DNA of 64,000 nt from Siphonodentalium dalli. Lineage: Eukaryota > Mollusca > Scaphopoda > Gadilida > Siphonodentaliidae. Shown one piece after another: positions 13,290 to 25,261 of the stretch (positions within the stretch are counted from its first letter, which is position 1; every line of letters begins with the position of its first letter). The position numbers and the translations under genes are program-made. The DNA lies in assembly GCA_032622095.1 (NCBI GenBank), contig CP136069.1, positions 87,630,958 to 87,694,957 of the forward strand, read 5' to 3'. Below the pieces are notes generated by a model, which had not been told where the DNA came from, did no database searches, and worked only from the letters and a program-made list of their open reading frames with translations.

Positions 13290-13481
13290 CGTAATGTCCT
13301 AAATAATCCACCTCTAAACCACAGCAGAATTATGGGAAATTTTTCAGGATTTAGTCGGAAATATGGCTTGTTGCCATTCATCGGAAAGCTTTCCGATGAA
13401 CAAGCCATATTTCTGATTAAATCCTGAAAAATTTCCCATAATTCTGCTGTGGTTAAAGGGTCATATACCTCGGGCATTACT
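13290..13481. repeat. Palindromic MITE, full-length but centre deleted
   Basis: The arms meet at GGAAAGCTTTCC; the outer ends are diverged. Confidence 0.82.
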
Positions 13482-13840
13482 ATATATTCTATATATTAAC
13501 CCTTTCTATACTAAACAGATTCTCCCACTCAGTTATTTCTGCAAGATTTTAATGAGTATTATTATGTAGCCAATATATCATGCCTCGTCATCAGCCCGGC
13601 ATGATTTTAATCAAATTCAACTTTAGTTAGAATTATGAGATGCTAGCATCATAGCATTGATTTTACCACAATCATTTTAAGTACATATGTACCAAAAAGT
13701 CACCAAGAATCCACTGGAACACAGGCTACTCATGGTCAATCAGGATTGAGTCTCGCAAGCAACTTTAGCAAGCTAGGTCGTATTACAATTATGTATTCAA
13801 CAGTAAGTTTCATATTTATGATAATGATGGGGCTACTCAC

Positions 13841-13948
13841 CACAGCCTTCTTCATCTTCCCCATTCGGACAGTCTCTTCTCCGATCACATTGTGCTTGAG
13901 TATCATAGCAGAAATTCCGGTCACAAGCAGTTTCATTCAGGGGACAAA
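13841..13948 (-). CDS. Exon 14: LDL-receptor class A domain 1
   Basis: This 108-nt phase 1-1 exon has acceptor CATTTTACAG and donor TGTG|GTGAGT. It encodes a whole LDLa module with six cysteines and the calcium-binding end DCPNGEDEEGC. One module per phase 1 exon is the normal arrangement for LDLa. A Harbinger-like transposon begins only 20 nt upstream of the exon, so the branch point of the preceding intron probably lies in or next to the transposon. Confidence 0.9.
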
Positions 13949-13968
13949 CTGTAAAATGAAAGTATTTA

Positions 13969-16900
13969 AGGGTCATCTCAAAACTACTATCGGGAAATCA
14001 GCCTATTTCCCGATAGATCCCGATAGCATATATATGCAGTTATCGGGAAATTATCGGGAAATGACGCAACGTTTTTCGGGAAATTATCAGAATATTTACA
14101 TAGTCTATCGGGATTCTATCGGAGTTTACTTTCATTTCGGAGTATCATATTCCGAAAACAACGCGCATGTTGTTTGGAAAGTTTCTGTATCGGGATTACT
14201 CCGGACTTTTATCGGGATTTTATGTTTTTAGGCCTATCTTTTATATTATTTATTTAATAGTTTCCTAACATGAGAAATCGTTAGTATCATAAAGTTTTAC
14301 AGTATCAGCTGGGGGACACGTGTCGTAGAACTATTATATGTTATACTGTGGTTTACAGTGGTTATCAGTAGGTGCTACGTACGTACAATATCGGTATTTT
14401 ACCCGGACAATACACCCACCCATCGGGAAATCTTCAAAATCAATTCGCGGGGAGCATACCCAAATATGTATGCAGTTGTATACTATCTCAAAGCTTGTGT
14501 TTGTAATATGTATAAATACATCCGACTTTTAAATGTGGAGGAAATAAAGATATAAATATATTATAGCAAATTTATGTAAACGATTTGTATTTATTCGCGA
14601 ATCGCCGACGACACAATTAATGCATGCACATGCAATCTGGTGCAGTCTTAACATGAGATGTCATATGTTCTATTTTTAGCCCGATTCCAGGAATTAGGGT
14701 TATCGATATTTACGTTTCTGGGAACAACACACGTGGCATTTCAGTTCGAGTATGTCTTGAAGAAGACAAATCATTATCAGATTTCACACAGTGAATGGAT
14801 TTTACAATAGAACAATTTCAAACATGGGAATGCAGCTTAAAAAAAATATCGGGCCTGTACGTATATTCCGAAAAAAATAGCCTAGGCGAAATTTATTGCA
14901 ATGTGCGACAGCTTTGATGTGCTTTATAACGCAATTGCATTTTTTTTTTACCAGCACATGCATGGATCGAAAACAACAAAACTAGCCAGTAGACAGCAGT
15001 AGAAAGAAAAATATAACTCCACAGTGGGTTAAACTTTAAGCATGAAATTTTGCTGTTATGCCTACATTCTGCATGGTCATGCAGTTTCGAGGGGGGGGGG
15101 GGGGGGGGGGGCTGGTACATCGATCATGCACACCATGAATATCTACTCGGTTCTCTACCCTTTAGTCAAGAGTATATAGAGATTCGTAACATGACATATG
15201 GGGGCGTGTCCTGTTGTACATGTAAAGGTTTAGCATTAACAATTTAGCAGTAATATTCCATAGTTTGTTCATGAATCGTAATATGGTAAATTAAAATAAA
15301 GAGCGTCTATACAGACCTGTGAAAATATGAATGGAAAATTCCATACAAATCTGCAGTGCAAAAGTTATAAATACGCGAAGCAATCATAACATTTAACTGG
15401 CAATTAAATGTGTGCATGGGCTGCTTTTCATACTCTACATTAATTTCGTTTTCTGTAATTACTACTAATTATAAATAGGCTGCATTTGAACATAGCCTAA
15501 TTATGTGGACAGTGTCGAATTTCACGATTGCATCATCAAGGTCAAGGTAACTCGATGCGATTTATTTGTAGCAGGCCCCTATATTTCGTCATATTTTTTC
15601 AAAAAGATGGTCTTGTTACCTTTTATTTAGTTTGATATCTCAAATGCGTGTACTTTTGGCGATATTAATACCAGTCTATCGTTTTAAAATGACTTGCCAA
15701 TAAATATTATGTCATATATGACGCTCATGATCGACGCATCGAAATGTGCAGGGATCTATCGATAATAACTGGGTCAAGTACGAACATACATATGAGGTTC
15801 TCAAAGGGGTAAACATTTTTGTCAGCGCTGATTATTTTGTTCTTGTGTGATTACTAATGTTCACATTCACTGCACATTATCACTTAGATAGTCTCCAGGA
15901 AATTCGCCAAATTGTGATGTGAAGCATTAAAGAATTGACTGTGTAAAACTTGTGTTAATTTTAATTTGTGTCAGTATAGGCGGCGAAGCGAAACACGTGC
16001 AAGACGCGCCATTTTCAAAAATAATGATTTAGCGCATTTCGTTATCTGCATTTTAAGAATTACCTTGTCAATTTTACACTGAGTATGGTTGATAAAACAA
16101 ATACACGGGAGAAATTATATTTATCACATAATTTGGCCATAAAAGCAGTTTCATAATTATCGGTAATAGACACGTTTAATATCAGCGCGTGCGATGACGT
16201 CACGGCGTTCTTCAAATAACTTGCGATCGCTGTAGTTTATGATTGTTGTTTTCGATGAATATTGCGCGTTGCTTCGGGTTTATTTTATCATGTGATAAAA
16301 GGTATCTCACACTCGTCCTATTTTATATGTAATTTATCAACCTCGTCCTCTAAATTCTATTTGAGCCTTGGTAAACCTCGGCTCAAATCGAATTTAGTGA
16401 ACTCGGTTGATAAATTCCGTATAAACTAGAAACTCATGTGAGATCCTCTATTTATTGGCCGTAGTTTTGAGAACAAATTTATTCTTGAATGATGAATCGA
16501 AATCATGGCAGCGTGAATTGTTTACTTGAAACTGATGGCGCCAAAAAATAAGCGCAAATGGGGGAAATCAGCCCGAACAATATAGTTCTCAAACATTGTT
16601 TGAAGAAAGATACCTGCGATTGAAAATCAACTATTCGAAGCCAATGTGTGGTAATTATCGTAATCTTATGGCATTTATTTCACATGTTTGGTAATTTATT
16701 CGATTTTTATCAAATATATATTTGAATGTTTTATCACGTTCACTTTGGAACAGTCTATTGCTAGTGTTAACTACCTTTATGAAACCATTTCTTTTTATGT
16801 TTCCTTCAGAGCGTTTCTAGGAGATATGTGCTGTATGAATAGTATGCAAAAATAATTCAATGAACAATTTAATAACTTGGAATCAAAACTTGAAACGTGT

Positions 16901-17315
16901 AGAGTTTTAATTCTTTTAAACAAGCTTCCACCCCAATAAAAATGTGCTTACAAAGGAATCTGTGGACGAATCCAAAAGTAATGACAACACATTCAACCGG
17001 AAACAGAAACAAATAAACAAAACAGCATGCTCGATTCATCGATTATCAAAACAGACATATTTGTTCTTGAAATAAATGGGTAAATTATCGGAAAGTTGTC
17101 GGCAATACGCTACGTGCATTACTTTCGGGAAGTTATCGGGAAATTTTCGGAAAATCAGTGTGTTATCGGAATATTTAGATAAGGTATCGGAATATTTTCG
17201 GGAAATGGCGACCGCTCTATCGGGAACTATCAGGAAATTTAGAAGATAGTTTGGAGTTATTGGTATCCTATCGGGATATTTATCGGGATCCCGATAGTAG
17301 TTTTGAGATGACCCC
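13969..17315. mobile_element. Harbinger-like non-autonomous DNA transposon, family A, copy 1 (3.35 kb)
   Basis: The terminal inverted repeats read GGGGTCATCTCAAAACTACT (the first base differs at the left end) and are flanked by TTA on both sides, the TWA duplication typical of PIF/Harbinger elements. Both subterminal regions carry many copies of TATCGGGAA-like motifs (13985-14130 and 17080-17290), probable transposase sites. No transposase ORF is present. The ~2.7 kb core (14230-16900) is shared, inverted, with 35.3-37.6 kb and includes a long G run at 15091-15112. Confidence 0.75.
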
Positions 17316-17748
17316 TTAGAATACTCACAACCATGCAAATTGTAAGAGCTATAGTCCAGTAAGCTCAACCCTATGGTGAGTAGAACAACAATTATTGCGA
17401 TTAAATTAAAAATCCATGCGATTAATAAAAAATAAATGCATGTGCTGATGATATATAATGGATTCCTTAGTCCTTGAGATAATTAGAAGCTATAAGAAGA
17501 GAGGTGACTAAAAAGTCCTTCATATTCAAGCCATAAGGAAATAGCTTTGATGGTGATCTTCCCTGGAGATTAACCTCTCACCTCTCCTAATTAGAAGCTA
17601 GTTAAGCAGTTACTTTCCAAATTTTAATGGGCATCTGTTAGGGGGATTTGTTTAATAGAACTTCATGTCACCAGAATATGTATTATGATTATGCTTACTA
17701 ATATATTAAAAGTCTAACAACAAAATAGTAAGAAAATCTATACATGTA

Positions 17749-17878
17749 CAGTAATGCCCTAAATAATCTCAGTGAGAACTTTCCGATGAATGGCAACAAG
17801 CCATATTTCCGACTAAATCCTGAAAAGTTACCCATAATTCAGCTGTGGTTAAGGAGTCGATTATTTAGGGCGTTACTG
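17749..17878. repeat. Palindromic MITE with left arm deleted
   Basis: The first ~20 nt of the left arm join to the complete right arm. It lies 41 nt beyond the donor of exon 13. Confidence 0.85.
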
Positions 17879-17919
17879 TATAATGCACTCCTCCCCTCTA
17901 TCAGGGAGTTCTCACTTAC

Positions 17920-18363
17920 CAATCTGATCACACTGGCCGGTCTCCAACGAAATGTCGTACAGAGATGTGTTACCGACTCCAAAGAATGTGAGGATGAAAT
18001 CAGTATCAATGGAGAAATCTATTTGACCTGATCGATCAAACTGGGACATCTGAGTTGTGCCCCAGAGCGACTGCGATCCACCAGCTGAGACGAGTGAGAT
18101 GTTGAGGTGTCTGTAGCTGGTAGAAGAAGTATTGTTGTAGTAGTCTGGCCCACTAGTTCTGGGGTAAGGTGAACTGGTGTAGTAGTATGGTGTGGTAGTT
18201 CTGTAGTAGCCAGTTGTGGTAGAGTAAGGACTGGGTGTGGTGCTACCTGCACAATTATCAGCTTGGTAGTTGAATGACAAACAATATTGTTGTGTCTGGG
18301 TAACTGTTTCAATTGGGGAGGTGAGCACTGCCGGTTGATAGCAGAAGTCTGACTGCATGTATC
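17920..18363 (-). CDS. Exon 13: MAM5, C-terminal half with Thr/Tyr/Pro-rich insert
   Basis: This 444-nt phase 1-1 exon has acceptor AATTTCAG and donor ATTG|GTAAGT. It begins GYMQSDFCYQPAVLTSP and YCLSFNYQ and ends SLYDISLETGQC. It is ~100 nt longer than the equivalent exons because about 45 residues of Thr, Tyr, Ser and Pro are inserted mid-domain (about 18110-18250), in repeated TTTP/YYYT-like motifs. The insert looks mucin-like (O-glycosylation is plausible) and probably arose by expansion of a coding microsatellite. A palindromic MITE ends 41 nt past the donor. Confidence 0.85.
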
Positions 18364-19854
18364 CTGAAATTGAATGAGTGAGAATCAACTGTGAGATTTT
18401 TCGGTTTCATGGTCAGCAATTACACAAGAAAGGCTCATACTGGTACCTTATTTTCCCTTGTGCATATATGGCAAGAAATAATATTTTCTTACCCAAAATA
18501 TATATGTTCCTGACAAGTATCTTGGACATTAAACTAATGGTTATATCCTTCATGATCCGCTTGTTACAGAAGAGCTCATGTAAAAAAATTGGAGCTGAAA
18601 CTTCTTGATTCAAAGGTTTTTCAAGGATGCATCTGCTAGAAATTCAAGGGTATTCCAGAGTAGGGTCAGTTGATACATAAACTAATGAATTAGCAAGTGC
18701 ATACAGGTTACGTACTAGTATCACATGAGACTGATTTCAGTATTGAGTATAAAGTACTTCACACAGCAGGTGCATTGACACAGTACAAAGTATTTGGGGA
18801 GAAAGAGTATTGTAACTAAATATATTGAGAAAATATTTTTTAGAATGGGAAATTAAGTTATATTACGCCATATTGGCAACATCTATTGGTTGTAACCTGA
18901 CTTGACATTGGGCCTGGAACACTCAAGTTCCACAGACATGGTCCACTGGAATTTTGATCCCACAAATTTGTGAAACAGCATTTTCCATCCCGCATACTTT
19001 CATTTCAATACTAGGCCAACTAAATCAATTTAATTTTCGTGTGTGTACAGAGCTGTTAAGTTTCACGGATTGTCTGTGAGACTCACGGAGGATTGCTATG
19101 GACAAAACCTCCAAAACACGGAAGACCACCCAATTCTCCCGCATTGTGCAGATGTACTGTTGCCGTCGGTAACATCAAGAGTAATTTCATATTCATCATT
19201 ATTCAGTACTAATCAGCAGTATTATTGAGACTAATTAATGTTCACACCCCTTCGTACCCGTGCGAGCTGTCATAAAAGTATAAACAATAGATTTAATAAT
19301 GCAACTTAAATAACTACTAAGTCACAAACCATGCGAACGGATGTGTTCATTTCGTTTGCGGGTAAAACTCTATAGACGAGTCCATTTTGTACTTTCGGTT
19401 TAACTCATTTCCGATTGTATATCCGGCCGTATCTGGTGGAACGCATACATGTCTGGTTGTGACCTTTGTAACTTGGATTTGTTTTTACTTATTTTAAACG
19501 AAGTTTCTGCTTCTTAATTTTGTTAATAAATGGTGGAAAGTGTGCATTTCTTTTGGGGATTAAACAGTACGATGAGTCAATTTATTCCGATTTTGTACTT
19601 TCGTTTTCACGCATATCCGGTTGTATCCGGAGTATTTTCATTTAGTTTATACGAAGTGTCTGCTGCTTTCTCTTCATAAATGGTGGTACCTCGCACTCAC
19701 ATCAGCTCTATTACAATTACCAATAGTACATTCATTACCATTTTATTTAGGTATATATATTTATAAAATAAACAGAAATAGGAACTCATAAAAACTATGT
19801 AATCTTCATCATAAAAATGATTTTTGGAACATGAACAAAATTGGGCATACCTAC
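18364..19854. other. Intron with one diverged duplication
   Basis: 'TTTTGTACTTTCG' with 'ATCCGG' occurs near 19388-19440 and again at 19590-19640; otherwise nothing recognised. Confidence 0.45.
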
Positions 19855-19896
19855 CGCAAAAATCTCCCGAATTGACATTTTCAAAACTTAACAGGT
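19855..19896 (-). CDS. Exon 12: MAM5, short middle exon
   Basis: This 42-nt phase 1-1 exon lies between CACACACAG and GCG|GTAGGT and encodes LLSFENVNSGDFC. It corresponds in position and size to the 36-nt middle exon of MAM6. Support rests on the splice signals, the symmetric phase and the in-frame joining. The acceptor's pyrimidine tract is poor, so confidence is moderate. Confidence 0.5.
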
Positions 19897-20099
19897 CTGT
19901 GTGTGTATGCAATTGTGACTAACTAAAATTAACGAGATTCCAATCTCGATCAGCAGATGTTTAACCCATCCCTTGATGATAGCAAATTACTATGATCGGA
20001 ATCATAAATTTGAGTTTTTATATTGAATTATAGAGTATACTGTTATGTACTATTATAGACAACATACGTACATAACACAAATTATTGGAAATTAAGGGT

Positions 20100-20180
20100 C
20101 ACTCACACGTATAAGAGAATGCACTGTATCTGTAATGCTGCGCACCAGCGCAGCCTTGGAGTAAATGTGAAAAGGTGACC
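20100..20180. repeat. 'ATATAAGAGAATGCA' hairpin family, fragment
   Basis: One arm and tail only. Confidence 0.55.
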
Positions 20181-20855
20181 CGGACATGGAATACTTGGGT
20201 TAATAGAGTCCAATATAAGTTTACAATGATATTGTATCAAATTCTACCAACAACACAGCCATCAAGATGAGCTACCTCACTGCTGACACATTACTATCAA
20301 TTAAATAGCAGAGCTGTCAACTAATCACTGGTTTTGTTTATGCTGAACCTTGGCATCTCTAATAAACGTATAACATTTATAATGACCTCAGACCATCTGT
20401 AGAGTGATATACTCAGTTGTGCAATGCAGCAAAGATTTTCACTTACTGTGCTTGTTACACACCTTCTGAAAATATGGCATTAACTCAATTATCCAAACAG
20501 GTTTAACAGAATGGTGTCTTCTCTCAATCACAAGAATCAGCTGACCGCTGGTAGCTAATATTGACCTGAGTTTGAAGTTTAATCTTCTTTATTAAATACT
20601 AAATCTGAACTTTGCAAATCTTGACAGTAACACTATTATATAGCACATACTAGCCAGAGAATTGCATCATTTCGCAACTCACGGACAGAGTTATGACAAT
20701 GTTTACCTATTTGTAGTTGTAAAGTTCATGTACGACCAAAAAATTTGTTTTGCAAAAATAATGACAATGATTAGAATTACTGAAAATGGCAATGCATGGA
20801 TCATCATGCACAGTGAGATTTTCACTTTGCATGATCTACCAATTACTAGTAAGTA

Positions 20856-21002
20856 CAGTAATGCCCTAAATAATCGACTGCTTAACCACAGCAGAATTAG
20901 AGTTTTCCGATGAATGGCAACAAGCCATATTTCTGACTAAATCCTGAAAAATTACCCATAATTCTGCTGTGGTTAAAGAGTCGACTATTTAGGGCATTAC
21001 TG
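20856..21002. repeat. Palindromic MITE with left arm deleted
   Basis: The left arm stops at CAGCAGAATTA and continues at the centre of the right arm. Confidence 0.85.
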
Positions 21003-21329
21003 TACATTGTTTGCAATAATATTCTATTCAATCGGCCAATTGAGGATAGTTGTCCGAGGCTTGATAAGTGATATGGCTAAGTGTTGCTTTTCTTGTACTT
21101 GCGTGTAATACGATTGATATATTCTTTGTGATGAATTAACATTTATAGTCTAAAGGTATAATCATTAACAAAAAATTAGCAGATCGGTTATGTATAATAA
21201 TGATAGATCATGAAGTGATCTAATAGTTGCTGGACTTTTACACCAGATTCTGAATGAAAGCAGCAAAATTAAAGAAACTAAAATTCAATTGACTGATAAA
21301 TAATAGAGCATGCTCTTTCTTAGCCCTAT

Positions 21330-21555
21330 CATGATGAGAGCTGCGCTGATGCAGCATTAAAGATCCTGTGCCAGTACATTACAATTTATCTTATATATGC
21401 AAGTCTTCCAAAGGAAGCATATATAAGAATGCACTAGCTCACAAGGTCAATGTGAATATTTTTAGGCCAATGTATTCTCTTATTTATGCGAGGCTCCCTA
21501 TGAATGCATTGGTGCAGGGTTTAGCATAATTTCAGGAAACTTCAGTCAAGGAAGG
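21330..21555. repeat. 'ATATAAGAGAATGCA' tandem-hairpin repeat
   Basis: Two hairpins, AT-rich arms around CTCCC-type loops, tail with CAGGAAACT.CAGTCA. Confidence 0.75.
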
Positions 21556-21678
21556 GTCAATAACATGTGCATGGATCAGCCAATGATTAATTGTTACCCA
21601 TTAGTACCTAAATAGAATATAGATGATGTACCCTAAATGTAATTGTAACCTCCCTAATGACTATTATTTGTCACTGAC

Positions 21679-21753
21679 CTGGATCTTTGCGATTGAAACC
21701 AGCTAAGCCATATCCACACATACTCGAGTCAAATTCACAAGATACAGATGTAG
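21679..21753 (-). CDS. Exon 11: MAM5, first segment
   Basis: This 75-nt phase 1-1 exon has acceptor ATCTTCCAG and donor CCAG|GTCAGT. It encodes SVSCEFDSSMCGYGL and ends RKDP, the opening cysteine pair of a MAM domain. It follows MAM4 directly (CPA-TSVSC), so MAM4 and MAM5 are in tandem without a linker. Confidence 0.82.
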
Positions 21754-21867
21754 CTGGAAGATAATGATGATGATGAATAAATAAGCAATGTGGGTCTGGG
21801 TCTAGCCTGAGAAATGGGAAATTGACATCATATGGCCTTAGAGAGTTCAAGACTTGAAATATTGTGT

Positions 21868-22250
21868 CTGACATTTGCAGAATAAGGTCCATAGAGGGTT
21901 AATTTAGTGACGATATCCCACATGGTGGGCTAGTGTCTCCATATTGACCCTCTGGGAACCTTATTCTGCTTAGGCCTCAACTGTTATGGGGGACCTAGGA
22001 TCAGATTGAAATAATTCCCCAGTTGAAGTTGGTGATGTTCACCCATTAGTCACCTCGATTATGCATTTATATTCTGCAAATTAGGGGATATAAAAACTGA
22101 AAAGGGAAAAAAAGTTACTAAAAGCAATGTTAATTTGAAACTGTAGTAACTTTCCAGAAGATGAGGCCTAAGCAGAATGAGGTCGCCAGAGGGTGAATTT
22201 GATGATGCTAACTAAATTCACCCTCTGGGGACTCACTCTACAAATGTCAG
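21868..22250. repeat. GCAGAATGAGG foldback repeats, two copies
   Basis: A hairpin with a tail at 21868-22070 (the tail shares CACCTCGATTATGCAT with 28330-28600) and a short one at 22150-22250. It covers the region between exons 10 and 11. Confidence 0.8.
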
Positions 22251-22386
22251 ATATATGAAAAATTTTTGTTGGTAATTTTGAACACTCTTTTTTCTGATAT
22301 ATAATACTAATATCTTCAAAATTTTAAGTTATGAAACATTACCGTTTATCTTTAAAGTCTAGCTAATGTCAAACAATTTCACATAC

Positions 22387-22731
22387 CTGGACAAGGTGTT
22401 GAAGATAAAGAGACATCATCCAATTTCACCAAATAACTCTGGCCAGTAGAATCGAAGGAGAAAGTGATAGCACCAACCCCTTGTTCCAGTTCTATTTGAA
22501 TACAGCGACTTTGCAAACTTCCAGTGCCTAAAGTGAACGCGGCTTCACTCCATACTTTAGTCCCCTTGTATTCCACACTCATCGATGGATTTCCTGCTCT
22601 GTCATCAGTAAATTGTGACAGAACCGAATACTCAAATGTGAGGTAGTAAGAACCTGTTGTTGGTATGTCAGTGTTGAATGTAAGGTTAGGAATACTTTCG
22701 GAACCCATGGTTCTCAGTGCCATGAAGCAAT
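22387..22731 (-). CDS. Exon 10: MAM4, C-terminal half
   Basis: This 345-nt phase 1-1 exon has acceptor GAATTGCAG and donor CCAG|GTATGT. It encodes CFMALRTMG, YYLTFEYS, CIQIEL and YLVKLDDVSLSSTPCP, a complete MAM second half. The Cys in CFMAL replaces the usual aromatic of the (Y)(F/Y)M strand. Confidence 0.88.
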
Positions 22732-23179
22732 CTGCAATTCAATAATAATTGTCATAAGAATTTAGATAAGCACACGGTTCATTTATATATTTATATAATA
22801 TAAAAGGCACTGAACAGTGTTCCACATGAAAGATTGCTTCATAAGGTAAAGGCATGTTCTTAACAGGATTAAGGAGTTCTTAAGCAGGAGAGTACATAGG
22901 GTTTGGGTAAATTTGGCATAAACCAAATGGAGCCAGGATACAAGTAGAGTCCAACAAGGCAGTGTTCTCGGAACTACTTTATTTACATTGTTTATAAATT
23001 ATCTACCAGACACTTCAGTTGGAGTATGCAAAATATTTGCAGATGACACCAAATTGGTAGGAAATCCAACAATATACAAGAAAGTATTTATGCCATATGT
23101 AAATGGTCTTTGAAATGGCAGTTACAATTCAATTGCAAAAATACATGTTTTTCACTTTGGATACAATAACCCCTGCAAT

Positions 23180-23700
23180 ATATATAAAACTAGCAGGTGG
23201 ACCCGACTGTCCGGGCTGTTTCCCCTCTGCTTTTCGGCGAATTGACCTTGAATTGTCCATTTTGAAGGTCAAGGTCAGGTGGGGGTCACGATTTGACCCG
23301 TCCAAAACACTGCCCGGACAAAAGTACCTGACAAAAGTACCCGTCGAAAACCATCCGGTTTTATCCGATTTGACCGCGAATTGATCATTTTGAAGGTCAA
23401 GGTCACGTCTCGACCCGTCGAAAACACTCAGTGGACAAAAGTAATCGTACGTATCAAATTTCGTCGAAATCCCATCAAAATTCGCGAAATCTCGTGATAT
23501 TCGGGCATTCGACCTTGAAATGACCCGATTTCAAGGTCAAGGTCACGTTGCACGGGCAAATTAACACTCCACGGCCGAAAGTACCCCCAAATACCAAGTT
23601 TCATCGAAATCGGCTCGTTCGTTTTCGAGTCCATCGCGAACACACAGACAGACAGACAGACACACACACACACACACACAGATTCCCAAAATATATAATA
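23180..23700 (+). repeat. SINE- or LINE-tail-like repeat ending in (CA)n, inside the LINE
   Basis: It has internal repeats of TTGAAGGTCAAGGTCA and GACCCGTCGAAAACAC. Its 3' end reads 'TTCGAGTCCATCGCGAACACACAGACAGACAG', then (CA)n and ATATATAAT. This ending is common to tailed retroposons of marine invertebrates. No pol III boxes could be confirmed. Confidence 0.5.
23640..23682. repeat. (CAGA)n/(CA)n microsatellite
   Basis: ACAGACAGACAGACAG followed by ~9 CA units at the end of a retroposon. Confidence 0.85.
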
Positions 23701-24339
23701 GATGACAGATACAACAGAGAACCCTGAAATCTTAGTGAGTGAATACAAAAAAGATCTGGGAGTAAACATTGACATGAAACTAAAGTTTGAGGTGCCTGTG
23801 AATCTGTATGCAACAAAGCTATAATCAATTTAAATGATAAGGTTAATCAAAAGAACATTCACGTGCTTGGATGTTTCAACATATTCTTTATACACCACAA
23901 TGGTTAGACCACTGCTTGGAGCTCTCATTTGAAAACTAAGTGTATGGCACTTGAGAAGGTCCAGAGAAGGATGACTAAATTGGTACCAGAAATACAGTCC
24001 ACCCTTATGTACTGAGATCGCCTCGTAAACCTCAACTTAATGTCTATGAAATATAGGCAATTTAGGGGCGATTTTATCAAGGTTTATAAATATCTGAATG
24101 GTATGTATAACACGACCCATGTAATTACTTTGTATTCAGTGACTACACATGGACGAGAGGACATGAACTCAAATTACAAGGGACAAGTTTCAAAAAGGAT
24201 ATCTGGAATTTTTTTCTTCACAAATCGTTTGAACAAAGTCATGTCTGAGGTATTATATATCTATTTCGATCCTCCATCAGAGGCTTGTCCTGGTTATATT
24301 CGGTATTTATTATTCGATATATCAACATAGGCAGATACA

Positions 24340-24900
24340 GGCCTCATTCAAAGTCGGAAGGCCCATAACTCTGGGAAAAATCATTGGATCAAACGCAAAT
24401 TTGAACGTGACCTGTATTTTGATATGAACGACACAGAAAAAAACAGAATTTCCAATTAAACAATCCAAACTTGAGTTATCATCCAGAAACCAAAGAAAAA
24501 AGGAGTAAAATTGAATTTTCTAAGTCGAAAAAAGTTCATAACTATAGGAAAAATCATCGGATCAAACTCAAATTCGAACTCAACCTGTATCGTGATATGA
24601 CTGATCCACATAAAAACGGTATTTATAATTAAAGGATCCAAACTTGAGATATCATCCGGAAACCGAAAAAGTGATAAATTTTCTAAGTAAAAAAAAAGTT
24701 GAAAAAAGGGAAATAACTACATAAAAGAACATCGGATCAAACCCAGAAATGCAGAGCACCTGTGTTCTTGGTTGAGACACCTACATATCAAGCTTCAATC
24801 AAATCGGATGATCATTACTGGAGTTATAACTCCAGACGCATGGATGCACGGACGGACGGGGCTGATTACAACAGTCTCCCAAAAATAAATTTTTCGGGGG
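24340..24900. repeat. Tandem ~190-bp repeat with GGACGGACGG end
   Basis: Two to three units of 'CATAACTATAGGAAAAATCATCGGATCAAACTC...CCAAACTTGAG.TATCATCCGGAAACC'. It follows directly on the LINE 3' end. Confidence 0.6.
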
Positions 24901-25043
24901 ACAAATAGGTAAGAGTTGTAATCATTGAGATAAATTGTTAAAACAGGGGCATAAATTGAGATGTACATGTACAGCCATAAAATAACACAACACCATTTAT
25001 TAGAGTAAACAAGGGAGTATCCTGGGTATCCGCCTGCTTTATA

Positions 25044-25260
25044 CAGTAATGCTCTAAATAATCGACCCCTTAGCCACAGCCGAATTATGGGTAACTTTTC
25101 AGGATTTAGTCGGAAAAATGGCTTGTTGCCATTCATTGGAAAGCTCTTGCCGAGAGCTTTCCAATGAATGGCAACAAGCCATATTTCCGACTAAATCCTG
25201 AAAAGTTACCCATAATTCTGCTGTGGTTATGGAGTCAACTAATTAGGGCATATTTTACTG
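25044..25260. repeat. Palindromic MITE, full copy
   Basis: Both arms are complete (centre GCTCTTGCCGAGAGC). Flanked by TA. Confidence 0.88.
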
Positions 25261-25261
25261 T

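Larger units (their letters stand above)
22943..24335 (+). pseudogene. Dead CR1-like LINE reverse transcriptase fragment
   Basis: Two pieces of one non-LTR retrotransposon are in order. 22943-23065 encodes VQQGSVLGTTLFTLFINYLP and the catalytic IFADDTKLV. 23712-24335 encodes the C-terminal end, with EYKKDLGVNIDMKLKF, ALEKVQRRMTKLVPE and FRGDFIKVYKYLNGMY, the closing motifs of CR1-type LINEs. Frameshifts and stops break the frame, and a SINE-like insert separates the pieces. Confidence 0.8.

Noticed and set aside
13746-14231. 161-codon plus-strand ORF
   Set aside because: It runs antisense through the LDLa exon and into the transposon end; no domain.
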